In this document: positions 16,120-24,169 of the stretch, piece after piece
Position numbering within the stretch: the stretch's first letter is position 1
Layout of the letters: each line of letters starts with the position of its first letter
Assembly: GCF_002554705.1 (NCBI RefSeq)
Contig: NZ_PDEP01000007.1
Coordinates: forward strand, 62,001 to 126,000
DNA: 64,000 bases
Source of the DNA: Longimonas halophila
GTDB taxonomy: Bacteria > Bacteroidota > Rhodothermia > Rhodothermales > Salinibacteraceae
Reading direction: 5' to 3'
Made by a program: the position numbers and the translations under genes
Notes under the pieces: model-generated
The model's database searches: none
Told to the model about the DNA's origin: nothing
Seen by the model: the letters and a program-made list of their open reading frames with translations, nothing else

Positions 16120-17745
16120 CTACGGCTGGGAAGCGGCGGCCTTTCCGCTGGCTTCGTTCTCCTCCGCTTTCATCTTGCGGTTGAGCGCATACATCTCCTC
16201 GCGTCCGGCGTAGTATTCGCCCTCATAGCGGGACAGCACCTGCTCGGACGGTGGCGTACCGAACTGAATCCCTACAAACACGCCAATGACCGCCATCAGC
16301 AGCGCAATAGCGCCGTAGGCGAGTCCCGAGTCGGTGAGCCAGCTCGGCAGCCAGCCCAGCAGTTCGTAGGCCCCCAGCGTGTAGAACACAAACGTGCCCA
16401 CCGTACCCAGAATAATCGCCAGGTAGGCCGAGAGCGTCGTGGTCTTCTTCGAGAACACGCTGGCAACGACCACGGCGGTTGTGGAGGTCAGGAGTGCACT
16501 CGATAGAAAGTACATGTCGAAGAGTCCCGGAAACTGGAACGCCCACAGGAGCGCCAGCCCAATGAATCCGGCGGTTACGGCGCGTCCTACGTTGAGCTTC
16601 GTGGTGCCGCTTACCTCGTAGGGTTCAAAGACGAGCGGTTCCAGCACATCCTTCGTCAGGTTCATCGCGCAGACGTTCACATACGTGTCGACCGAGGACA
16701 GCGCCATGCCCATCAGCGCCACGATAAGGGCGCCCACCACAATCGGATTCTGGAAGAGCTCGGTGATCATCGACGAGAAGATGAAGTAGCCAAAGCTGCC
16801 CACCGTTTCAGGGACCTCTCCCCCCACCGGCGGAAAGATCACCAGTGCGGCCACAGCGATCAGCGTGGGCATGATGACCACGATAACAATGTTGAAGGCC
16901 ACGTTCCACCACACGCCCTTGGCGGCTTCGGTCTCATCGCGACTGGCCATGACGCGCTGCCAGGCGCCTTGCAGCGTAATGAAGCCGGGCGTGTAGATCA
17001 GGATGGCCAGCGCCATGTACGAGTAGCCGGGGGCATCCCAGTCCCAGAAGCCGTCGGCATAGATCGGCGGGTTCTCATTGATCGTTGCCACAATGTCGCC
17101 AAAGCTACCGGCAATGCTGGCCGCTTCGATGAGCCCAAACACGGTGAGCGTGACCAGCATGAGCGCCGCGCACACAAACTGAATGAGGTCGGTCCGCAGT
17201 ACCGACCGGAATCCGCCCAGCGACACGTAGAGTCCGAAGGTAATGCTCACAATGATCGCCATCGTGATGATGTCCACCTGCAGCGGCTGCGACAGCACTG
17301 CGCTCAGCACGTAGATTTCGGCAGCGAGCCAGGTGAGGTAGGCAAAGCTCTGCACCGGACCCAGCAGCGTCTGTGTGGTCCGATCGAACCGAAAGCGCAG
17401 AATCTCAGGAATCGACACGCCCGGAAAGTGCCGAAACAGCTTGGGCACAAAGGCCAGCCCGATGGTGCAGAGGATCCATGGGATGGTGAAGATCCAGATG
17501 GCGCCCAGGCCATACGTGTACCAGAGGTACATCTGCCAGGTCATCCACCCCAGCAAGAGCCAGCCCGCCGCCAGCGAGGCGGCCATCCACCATCCAGGCA
17601 CGCTTCCCTCGCCAATCCAAAAGTCAAAGGCCTGCTCATCAGGGTCGGTAATCGCCTGCATTCCGCGCAGCTGGTACAGGCCAATGCCAACCATGCCGAG
17701 CAAGAATGCACCAACGAATATCCAATAGATAGCAGTAGGGGTCAT
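16120..17745 (-). CDS. Sodium:solute symporter family protein
   Basis: A 541-residue inner-membrane protein with 13-14 hydrophobic segments. It has family blocks FWIGEGSVPGWWMAASLAAG near residue 45, IPEILRFRFDR near 115 and GMALSSVDTYVNVCAMNLTKD near 345-366 (the Na2-site Ser/Thr region). It belongs to the SSS family, which imports solutes with Na+; the substrate is unknown, though proline/pantothenate-type members are closest in overall look. A charged C-terminal tail (ALNRKMKAEENEASG) is cytoplasmic. Sodium coupling matches the Mrp antiporter at 31673-37884. It appears monocistronic. Confidence 0.85.
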   Translation of the reverse strand: MTPTAIYWIFVGAFLLGMVGIGLYQLRGMQAITDPDEQAFDFWIGEGSVPGWWMAASLAAGWLLLGWMTWQMYLWYTYGLGAIWIFTIPWILCTIGLAFVPKLFRHFPGVSIPEILRFRFDRTTQTLLGPVQSFAYLTWLAAEIYVLSAVLSQPLQVDIITMAIIVSITFGLYVSLGGFRSVLRTDLIQFVCAALMLVTLTVFGLIEAASIAGSFGDIVATINENPPIYADGFWDWDAPGYSYMALAILIYTPGFITLQGAWQRVMASRDETEAAKGVWWNVAFNIVIVVIMPTLIAVAALVIFPPVGGEVPETVGSFGYFIFSSMITELFQNPIVVGALIVALMGMALSSVDTYVNVCAMNLTKDVLEPLVFEPYEVSGTTKLNVGRAVTAGFIGLALLWAFQFPGLFDMYFLSSALLTSTTAVVVASVFSKKTTTLSAYLAIILGTVGTFVFYTLGAYELLGWLPSWLTDSGLAYGAIALLMAVIGVFVGIQFGTPPSEQVLSRYEGEYYAGREEMYALNRKMKAEENEASGKAAASQP

Positions 17746-18255
17746 AGGCGGGGTGGTGGGACGTAGAGAACGGCGGATACTGGACTGGTGGGCCCTCCGC
17801 CATGAACGAACAGCCCATTGTAGCCGACGCCCACCCGCCCGTCAACCGCTTCCGCAAGAGATTACAGTCTTTACACACGCCCTAAACATTCCGCTTTGAC
17901 CTGTTTCCAGATGTGCTTGAATCCGTTCACGCTCGCGGTCGAATAAGGCATAGCACGGATTACATATGGTGTCGCCCCGCATCCAGCGCGAGCCGATCGC
18001 GTGCCGTTCTTCCAACAAGCCCCAACTCTACCTGCGTCCAACGCCGTATCTGTTTAGCGCTCTCGTCGCATGGCACAACAGGCATGACCTTTCGGCCCCT
18101 CTGCCCCGATAACTTGGTTTAGACACCGCCCGGAACGTCCTTCCGACCGCTGTTGGAATACCCGTTCCGGGCTACAGGTCGCTAAACACGTACAATGGAG
18201 CTTCCACCCCTCCACACTTCCCCGCCACACATCAACGGAGCATGCGAAGTTGGCA
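17746..18255. other. Gene-free intergenic region with repeat R4 copy A
   Basis: No gene is recognised in these 510 bases. Positions 18061-18109 (TCGTCGCATGGCACAACAGG, CATGACCTTTCGGCCCCTCT) are R4, repeated at 19750-19831 and 48232-48337. The rest shows no feature I can name. Promoter elements for the symporter (start 17745) presumably lie at the left end. Confidence 0.45.
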
Positions 18256-19245
18256 TCACGCCTCCATCACACTCGGCCCGTCCGCCTCATCCAGCTCCAA
18301 CCAATCGCGCGCCGTAAAGAACCAATGCGCACGAGATTCGGGCGTATCGGGCTCCGGCGTCCAGTCGTAGCTCCAGTGCACCTCGGGCGGAAGACTCATC
18401 AAGATACTCTCCGTGCGGCCATCCGTCTCGATACCGAACTTCGTCCCGCGGTCAAACAGCAGATTGAACTCCACGTAGCGCCCGCGCCGATGCGTCTGGT
18501 ACCGCCGCTCGCGCTCGCCGTACGGACGATCTTTGTGGCGCTCCAGAATGGGCAAGAACGACCGCAGAAACGCCCGCCCCGCATCGCGACTGAAGTGAAA
18601 GGTGCGCTCTGGCTCCTCGCGCAGGTAATCGTAGAAGATGCCGCCAATGCCCCGCGCCTCGTTCCTGTGCGACAGGTAGAAGTACTCGTCGCACTGCTGC
18701 TTAAACGCTTCGTAATCAGCGACCTGACTGTGGGTGTCGCACACGTCTTTCCACACTCGATGAAAGTGCTGCGCGTCCTGCACCGTCGGATAGTAGGGCG
18801 TCAGGTCTGCGCCGCCCCCAAACCACTGATCGTCTGGATCCATCAGGTCCTCACCCAGCGCAAAGTAGCGGAAGTTCGCGTGCACGGTGGGCACATACGG
18901 CGAGCGCGGATGCACCACGAGCGAGAGCCCCGTCGCAAAAAAGGGCGCTTGCTCCACCTCCAGCGCCTTCGCCATGCGTGCCGGAAGTTCGCCATGCACC
19001 GCCGAGGTGTTCACGCCGCCCTTCTCAAAGACATCGCCGCCCTCAATGACCGCCGTGCGCCCGCCTCCGCCGCCCGGACGCTCCCACTCATCCACCCGAA
19101 ACTGCGTATCCGTCTCATAGCTCGCCAGCCGCTTCGTGATGCGCAGTTGCAACGCCTCCACAAACCGCTGCATCCGGTGCGCCATCGAAATGTCGGTGCG
19201 GGGCTCTTCGCGAAGGCGCTCCGTGCGCTCTTTCGAATCGCTCAT
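18256..19245 (-). CDS. hemF: Oxygen-dependent coproporphyrinogen III oxidase
   Basis: A 329-residue enzyme converting coproporphyrinogen III to protoporphyrinogen IX with O2. Diagnostic blocks are EGGDVFEKGGVNTSAVHGEL near residues 68-87, VHANFRYF, WFGGGADLTPYY near 142-153, GIGGIFYDYL near 199-208 and RGRYVEFNLLFDRGTKFGIE near 257-276. Length agrees with the family (about 300-330), with a slightly longer charged N-terminus. It is cytosolic or peripheral and acts as a homodimer. Together with hemH it covers late heme-pathway steps and points to aerobic growth. A 611-base repeat-rich gap lies upstream. Confidence 0.95.
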   Translation of the reverse strand: MSDSKERTERLREEPRTDISMAHRMQRFVEALQLRITKRLASYETDTQFRVDEWERPGGGGGRTAVIEGGDVFEKGGVNTSAVHGELPARMAKALEVEQAPFFATGLSLVVHPRSPYVPTVHANFRYFALGEDLMDPDDQWFGGGADLTPYYPTVQDAQHFHRVWKDVCDTHSQVADYEAFKQQCDEYFYLSHRNEARGIGGIFYDYLREEPERTFHFSRDAGRAFLRSFLPILERHKDRPYGERERRYQTHRRGRYVEFNLLFDRGTKFGIETDGRTESILMSLPPEVHWSYDWTPEPDTPESRAHWFFTARDWLELDEADGPSVMEA

Positions 19246-19856
19246 ACCAGTTGGGGATCAATGCGTTAGGAGAAAGCAAAGGAACGTCTCGGGGTCGCAT
19301 ATACCGATGCAGCCGTGCATGCGTTCGCCCGTTTGGAGGTCCAGTTCCAGTCGTACAGGCATAGCGGTCTACCGGATTTTTATCACAGGGCCCAACAGGT
19401 TGCTGAACAGATACGTGGGAGAGCGGACAAGAAAGCAAGGAGCGTTGGTGGTAGATATATACCCCTCATCCTGTCCTTCTCCCCGGAGGAGAAGGGACTT
19501 GACGGTGTGAGGGGTTGCTTTCCCTCGTCGCAATGCTCTGTGATGCTGTGAGATTAAACACAGGACCTGGCTCCGACGGTCCCCCGTCGGTGTCATGGCA
19601 GCGGACGCTCCTGCGTCCAACCCGCAGCATTGCATCTTCGTATGCCTTCGCCAGGGACGCAAGCGGTGCTGGTAGCGTTTGGCACAAGTTACCTGGCTAT
19701 GGAAAATCTCTGTGGGAGAAGGGACTTGGCGGTGTGGGGTGTGCTTCTCCTCGTCGCATGGCACCACAGGCATGACCTACGGCCCCTCCGCCGTGCGACG
19801 CACCTTTTAGGGGCTCTGCCCCGTTTCATACTGGAAATAGCGAATAGCTCCGTCCC
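19246..19856. other. Gene-free repeat mosaic (R6 copy B, R4 copy B)
   Basis: No gene is seen between galT and hemF. Positions 19649-19720 are R6 copy B (GACGCAAGCGGTGCT, GGCACAAGTTACCTGGCTAT) and 19750-19831 are R4 copy B (CATGGCACCACAGGCATGAC). Positions 19470-19520 and 19710-19755 share GAGAAGGGACTTG-CGGTGTG. AAACACAGGACCTGGC at 19556-19571 recurs as AAACACAGGATCTGGC at 52089-52104. Confidence 0.5.
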
Positions 19857-20849
19857 CTACGCCCCACGCAGCACCTTCGCATCCACCTCAGGCAGCGATG
19901 GGTTGATGAGCATGCTGGTGCCCAGCTCGAACCCGGCGCGCACCGACACGCGCGGCGTAAACCGCAGGCTCCACACCACATAGGGCGCCTCGGCATCAAG
20001 GGCCGTGTGCACCGTCATGTTGTAATCCGGATCGTTAGCGCACGTCGCATAGCGGCGCGCCACCGTGCGAGCCAGATCGGCGCAGGCGTAGCGCTCGGCC
20101 TCGGTCATATCCGTAAAGCGGGGCGCGTTGCGGCGGGGCACCACCCACACGCTGTACGGAGCTGGCGCCGCATACGGCACGAAGGCCACCATGTGCTCGT
20201 TAGCAGCCACCAGTCGATCTTCGGCGTCCAGTTCGCGAGTGCGCACGGTCGCCATGAGCGGCACGCCCTCCTCCTCGTAGAACGTGCGGCAGCGCTGCTC
20301 TTCGGCCTGCATCTCGGTCGGCGGCAGCGGCGGCGCAATCAGCTGACTGTGTGGATGCTCCAGCGAAGCCCCTGCGCGCCCGCCGTGATTGCGAAACAGC
20401 ACCGGGTACAGGTCCGGATGCGCCTCGTTCAGCGCCTCATACCGACGCTGATACATAGCCAGCACGCGGGCAATCTGCTCAGCCTCCAACAGCGCCCACC
20501 CATGATGGTGATGCGGCGTATCGATAATGACCTCTTGGTGCCCGTGTGCCGATCGCCCTTCATAAATGTGGTTCGTCTGGGCTGTTGCCGCTGTGTTGGC
20601 ATGGAAGGCCGGATACTTGTTCGGCACCGCCCGCACGCGCCACGTGCCGTCCCCGCCTGTCGTCTCGCCTAAGATGTCGGGTAGCATATGCTCGTTGCCC
20701 GTGCAGAACGGGCATCCGGCCACGCGGCCCGGCTTCGCATCGGGGTTGGTGATCTGGGTGCGCTTGGGACGCTCGCCCCGGTCGGGCGCACACGCCACCC
20801 ACTGGTTCGTAAGGCGGTCGCGGCGTACGTGGTACGCAGAAAGGTTCAT
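19857..20849 (-). CDS. galT: Galactose-1-phosphate uridylyltransferase
   Basis: A 330-residue HIT-superfamily enzyme of the Leloir pathway (UDP-glucose plus galactose-1-phosphate to UDP-galactose plus glucose-1-phosphate), in the cytosol. The active-site block ASLEHPHSQLIAPP (about residues 160-173) supplies the nucleophilic His of H-P-H. CPFCTGNE near residue 47 and VVIDTPHHHHGW (metal-binding region) near 110 are also present. Length matches the bacterial type 1 enzyme (about 330-350). It could also act on other hexose-1-phosphates, since no galK or galE is nearby. It is preceded on the same strand by dapD, 53 bases upstream. Confidence 0.9.
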   Translation of the reverse strand: MNLSAYHVRRDRLTNQWVACAPDRGERPKRTQITNPDAKPGRVAGCPFCTGNEHMLPDILGETTGGDGTWRVRAVPNKYPAFHANTAATAQTNHIYEGRSAHGHQEVIIDTPHHHHGWALLEAEQIARVLAMYQRRYEALNEAHPDLYPVLFRNHGGRAGASLEHPHSQLIAPPLPPTEMQAEEQRCRTFYEEEGVPLMATVRTRELDAEDRLVAANEHMVAFVPYAAPAPYSVWVVPRRNAPRFTDMTEAERYACADLARTVARRYATCANDPDYNMTVHTALDAEAPYVVWSLRFTPRVSVRAGFELGTSMLINPSLPEVDAKVLRGA

Positions 20850-20902
20850 AAACAGATGGAACGATCAGAAGGAGACAGCGGAGACGGGCTACGGCCCGGG
20901 GA

Positions 20903-21760
20903 TTACCGCAACGCATCTTCAAGGGCCGTGGCGGCGTCGGTGCTGCCATCGCGGTACTTGATGATGATCGGCGTGTAGAGCGACAGCCCGTGCGCGGTGC
21001 CAAAGTCGCTCTCCAGCGGACGCGAGCCGGATACCACAACCGCATTTTCGGGAACGGTGAGCGTGCCCTCCGCATCCGCCGTAATGATTTCGCCTTCCAC
21101 CGCGTCGTACAGCCGCGTGGAGCTGGTCAGCTGCACGCCTGCCGCAATCACCGCGCCGGTGCGCACGACGCAGCCCTCGTAAACGCCCGCCTGGCCGCCC
21201 ACAAACACGTCGTCTTCAATGATGACTGGCGTTGCGTTCACCGGCTCCAGCACGCCACCGATCTGCGCCGCTGCCGATAGGTGCACGCGCTTGCCAATCT
21301 GCGCGCAACTGCCCACCAGCGCGTGCGAGTCGATCATGGTGCCTTCGTCGACATACGCGCCCACATTCACATACATGGGCGGCATGCCCACCACGCCCGG
21401 TGCCAGGTAGCTGCCCGTGCGCACCGCCGACCCGCCCGGTACCAGGCGTACGCCGTCGGACTTCTGGACCGGCTTTATGGGATACGTATGCTTGTCGTAG
21501 AATGGAAAATTAGCCGTCGAATAGTCGACGATGCGTCCAATCCGAAAGCCGAGCAGAATGCCCTGCTTCACCCAGGCATGGGCGGTCCAGGTGTCGTTTT
21601 CGTCGGGCGAGGCCGAGCGGACGGTGCCCGTGTTCAGCGCTCGCACCAGATCGGCTACGGCATCGCCAGCAGCGCCCGCGTTGGGGTCTTCCTCCGCGGC
21701 GAGGGATTCAATTCGGGCGCGGAGCGCATCTACGTCAATCATGCTCTTGTCAAGACTCAT
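20903..21760 (-). CDS. dapD: Tetrahydrodipicolinate N-succinyltransferase
   Basis: This enzyme of the lysine/diaminopimelate pathway transfers succinyl from succinyl-CoA to tetrahydrodipicolinate. The body is a left-handed beta helix of hexapeptide repeats (ARTGSYLAPGVVGMPPMYVN, VNVGAYVDEGTMIDSHALVG, CAQIGKRVHLSAAAQIGGVL). It is preceded by a helical N-domain with TWTAHAWVKQGILLGFRIG and ends in a short extension. The ATG at 21760 gives 285 residues, while 21742 (MIDVDALRAR) gives 279; both are near the usual 275. A farther in-frame start at 21799 seems too long. It is possibly co-transcribed with galT. Confidence 0.92.
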   Translation of the reverse strand: MSLDKSMIDVDALRARIESLAAEEDPNAGAAGDAVADLVRALNTGTVRSASPDENDTWTAHAWVKQGILLGFRIGRIVDYSTANFPFYDKHTYPIKPVQKSDGVRLVPGGSAVRTGSYLAPGVVGMPPMYVNVGAYVDEGTMIDSHALVGSCAQIGKRVHLSAAAQIGGVLEPVNATPVIIEDDVFVGGQAGVYEGCVVRTGAVIAAGVQLTSSTRLYDAVEGEIITADAEGTLTVPENAVVVSGSRPLESDFGTAHGLSLYTPIIIKYRDGSTDAATALEDALR

Positions 21761-21960
21761 GGGACAAACAAACCAGCCTTCAACATGCAACGCGGCCAAG
21801 CCATTGTAAAGGACCCGGCTGTGAAAACATCGTCGGGGTGAGGTGTGCGTCCACTGGACCGGGCCGGAGTTGGATCTCTATCCCGGCAGGCGCGGTACGT
21901 GCATCCGGCATGTACTTGGCATGCCCTCGCGCTCTTCTCTCGTAGATTACGTTTGCTCTT

Positions 21961-22125
21961 ATGATCCGCCGCACCCTCATCGTACTCGCTGTTTGCGCTC
22001 CACTTGCTATTGCCGGATGCCAGTGCTCTGACAAGCCTGACATTGGCCCTGTAGAAGACGACACCTCGCACCAGATTGCCCCTGAGGCGGAATCCGCTCC
22101 TGCGGCCGCCCTTCTGCACGCCTAA
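21961..22125 (+). CDS. Very small lipoprotein (54 residues)
   Basis: The frame opens MIRRTLIVLAVCAPLAIAGC and ends at TAA 22123-22125. It has a textbook lipoprotein signal with lipobox AIAGC (Cys20), followed by 34 acidic, Ala/Glu-rich residues with a second Cys at 22 and no fold I recognise. It lies 54 bases before dnaG on the same strand. A TAnnTTTG-like promoter box (TACGTTTG, 21948-21955) sits directly in front of the start, so the mRNA may have almost no leader. Its function is unknown; similar short lipoproteins act as envelope spacers or stabilisers. Confidence 0.55.
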   Translation: MIRRTLIVLAVCAPLAIAGCQCSDKPDIGPVEDDTSHQIAPEAESAPAAALLHA

Positions 22126-22179
22126 CCCGGCGTCTGATTCCGCTCGCTCGCCTCGCTTGCGCTCCCTTCTGCTGCGCTC

Positions 22180-24132
22180 ATGGCCCTTCCTGACGACAAG
22201 GTAGACGAGATTCGCTCGACGGTCGATATCGTCGATGTAGTGAGCGATTATGTCCGCCTGAAGCGCTCGGGGCAGAGCTACAAGGGCCTGTGCCCGTTTC
22301 ACGACGAAAACACGCCCTCTTTCCACGTCAATCCCGAGGACAACCTCTACTACTGCTTTGGCTGCCAGAAGGGTGGCGATGTGTTCTCGTTTGTGCAGGA
22401 GATGGAGGGCGTCGGGTTTGTGGAGAGCGCGCGCTGGCTGGCCGAGCGTACCGGCGTGTCGCTGCCCCAGTCAGAAGCCGAAGAGGAAGCCGCCTCCCAT
22501 CGCGAGGCCATCTACCAGGCGCTGCGCATTGCCGGGCGCTTCTTCTACCGGCAACGCACACAGTCCGAGCGCGGGGCCCCCGCCCGCCGCTACCTGAGCG
22601 AGCGCGACTTCGACGCCGACACGCTCAAAACCTTCGGCGTAGGCTACGCCCCCGATTCGTGGGATGCGTTGCTCACTGCTGCCCAGGAGGAGCACCTCAA
22701 GCCCGAGATCCTGCACGATGCGGGACTTATCATTGAGCGCAATGCGGGCGACGGCTACTACGACCGCTACCGGGGGCGCGTTATCTTCCCAATCTTCTCG
22801 CACATCGGCAAGGTCGTCGGATTCGCCGGGCGCATTCTGGATGCCGATGCCGACCAGCCCAAGTACATCAACTCGCCCGAGACCGAGGTCTACCACAAGA
22901 GCGATGTCTTGTACGGCCTCTACCAGGGCAAACAGGCCATTCGACGCGAGAAGGAGGTCTGGGTCGTGGAGGGCTACACCGACGTGATGGCGCTGCATCA
23001 GGCCGGAATCGAGCATGCGGTGGCCACGTGCGGCACCGCTCTCACGCCCAGCCACGTACAAATGCTCGACCGCTACGCACAGCGCGTGATCTTGCTCTTC
23101 GATGGCGACGAAGCCGGCGGACGCGCCGCCCGGAGCGGACTCAAAACGGTGCTGTCGGAGGGCCTTGGCGCGTATGCGGTTACGCTTCCGGCCGGGCACG
23201 ACCCCGACAGCTACGTGAAGGAGCACGGCGCCGATGCGCTGCACCAGCACGTGGCGAACACGCGCAGCGACCTGCCGCAGTTTATGGTGAACCAGGCCCG
23301 TGAGGCTGGGCGTATGCAGACGCCCGAAGACCGCGTGGAGGTGCAGTCCGAAGTGGTGGCGGCTGTCGCCGCCATTCCCGACGCCAACCTGCGCCGCGAG
23401 TACGTCCGCCAGGCGGCTGACGTGCTCGACGTGCCGCCCGGCGACCTGCTGGCCGACCTGGAGCGGCAGCGCGAGGCCCAGCAGAAGAAACAGCGCCGCC
23501 GGAGCCAGCGATCGCGCCCAAGCCCGCCGCCTCCGCCCCAGGACAACGCCCCGCCCAACGCATCCCCCCGTACGCCCCAACCCGGCGAAAACGGCTCCGA
23601 CGAACGCGAAACGGACCGTTCCTACCGCGTGCTGCCCGAGGAGCGCTTGCTGCTGCGCCTGCTGCTGGAGAAGGGCGGACGCATGATTCAGTATGTGCTC
23701 TCGCACATGGCGCTCGACGAGTTTAGCGAGGGTCCGGTGCGAAAGCTGGTGCAGTGCCTCATGCAGATGTACAAAGACGGCAGCGTGCAGCCCGACCGCA
23801 TCCTGCGCGGCGAGGAAGGCCCGGTGCTGCAGCAACTGGCTGCTTCGGTACGGGTAGATGAATACAGCCCGTCAGAGAACTGGGAGCATCGGCGCGACAT
23901 CCGGGTGCCGCGGCTGAACGAGCGTCCGTACGAGGCCGCCGCCAGCGCCATGACGCTGCTGAAGCTCGACCGTGTGGACGACGCCCTGCGCGAGGCCCGC
24001 GCCGACATCCGCCGTGCCGACCGCAACGGGGCCGACGATCTGACCGAGCTGCAGAACCGCCTCATGAAGCTCACCAACCTGCGCAAGCATATCCACAACC
24101 GCGACTACCTCAACGATCCGCCCACGGGCTGA
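22180..24132 (+). CDS. dnaG: DNA primase
   Basis: A 650-residue primase that makes RNA primers for chromosome replication. The N-terminal zinc ribbon is complete (C38, H41, C59, C62 in CPFHDEN and CFGCQKGG). The RNA polymerase/TOPRIM core follows, with VVEGYTDVMAL near 266-276 (catalytic Glu) and LLFDGDEAGGRAA near 305-317 (DxD). The region from about 430 to 480 is a Pro/Gln/Arg-rich linker, and the C-terminal domain (about 490-650) should bind the DnaB helicase. Length is typical. It is 38 bases upstream of ppk1 and may be co-transcribed with it. Confidence 0.95.
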   Translation: MALPDDKVDEIRSTVDIVDVVSDYVRLKRSGQSYKGLCPFHDENTPSFHVNPEDNLYYCFGCQKGGDVFSFVQEMEGVGFVESARWLAERTGVSLPQSEAEEEAASHREAIYQALRIAGRFFYRQRTQSERGAPARRYLSERDFDADTLKTFGVGYAPDSWDALLTAAQEEHLKPEILHDAGLIIERNAGDGYYDRYRGRVIFPIFSHIGKVVGFAGRILDADADQPKYINSPETEVYHKSDVLYGLYQGKQAIRREKEVWVVEGYTDVMALHQAGIEHAVATCGTALTPSHVQMLDRYAQRVILLFDGDEAGGRAARSGLKTVLSEGLGAYAVTLPAGHDPDSYVKEHGADALHQHVANTRSDLPQFMVNQAREAGRMQTPEDRVEVQSEVVAAVAAIPDANLRREYVRQAADVLDVPPGDLLADLERQREAQQKKQRRRSQRSRPSPPPPPQDNAPPNASPRTPQPGENGSDERETDRSYRVLPEERLLLRLLLEKGGRMIQYVLSHMALDEFSEGPVRKLVQCLMQMYKDGSVQPDRILRGEEGPVLQQLAASVRVDEYSPSENWEHRRDIRVPRLNERPYEAAASAMTLLKLDRVDDALREARADIRRADRNGADDLTELQNRLMKLTNLRKHIHNRDYLNDPPTG

Positions 24133-24169
24133 ACGCTCGCTGCTGCCTTCACCATTTCGCTCCCGTACC

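Noticed and set aside
22471..23835. Long leftward frame of 454 codons
   Set aside because: It is antisense to dnaG, whose domains are unmistakable; long antisense frames are expected in GC-rich genes.
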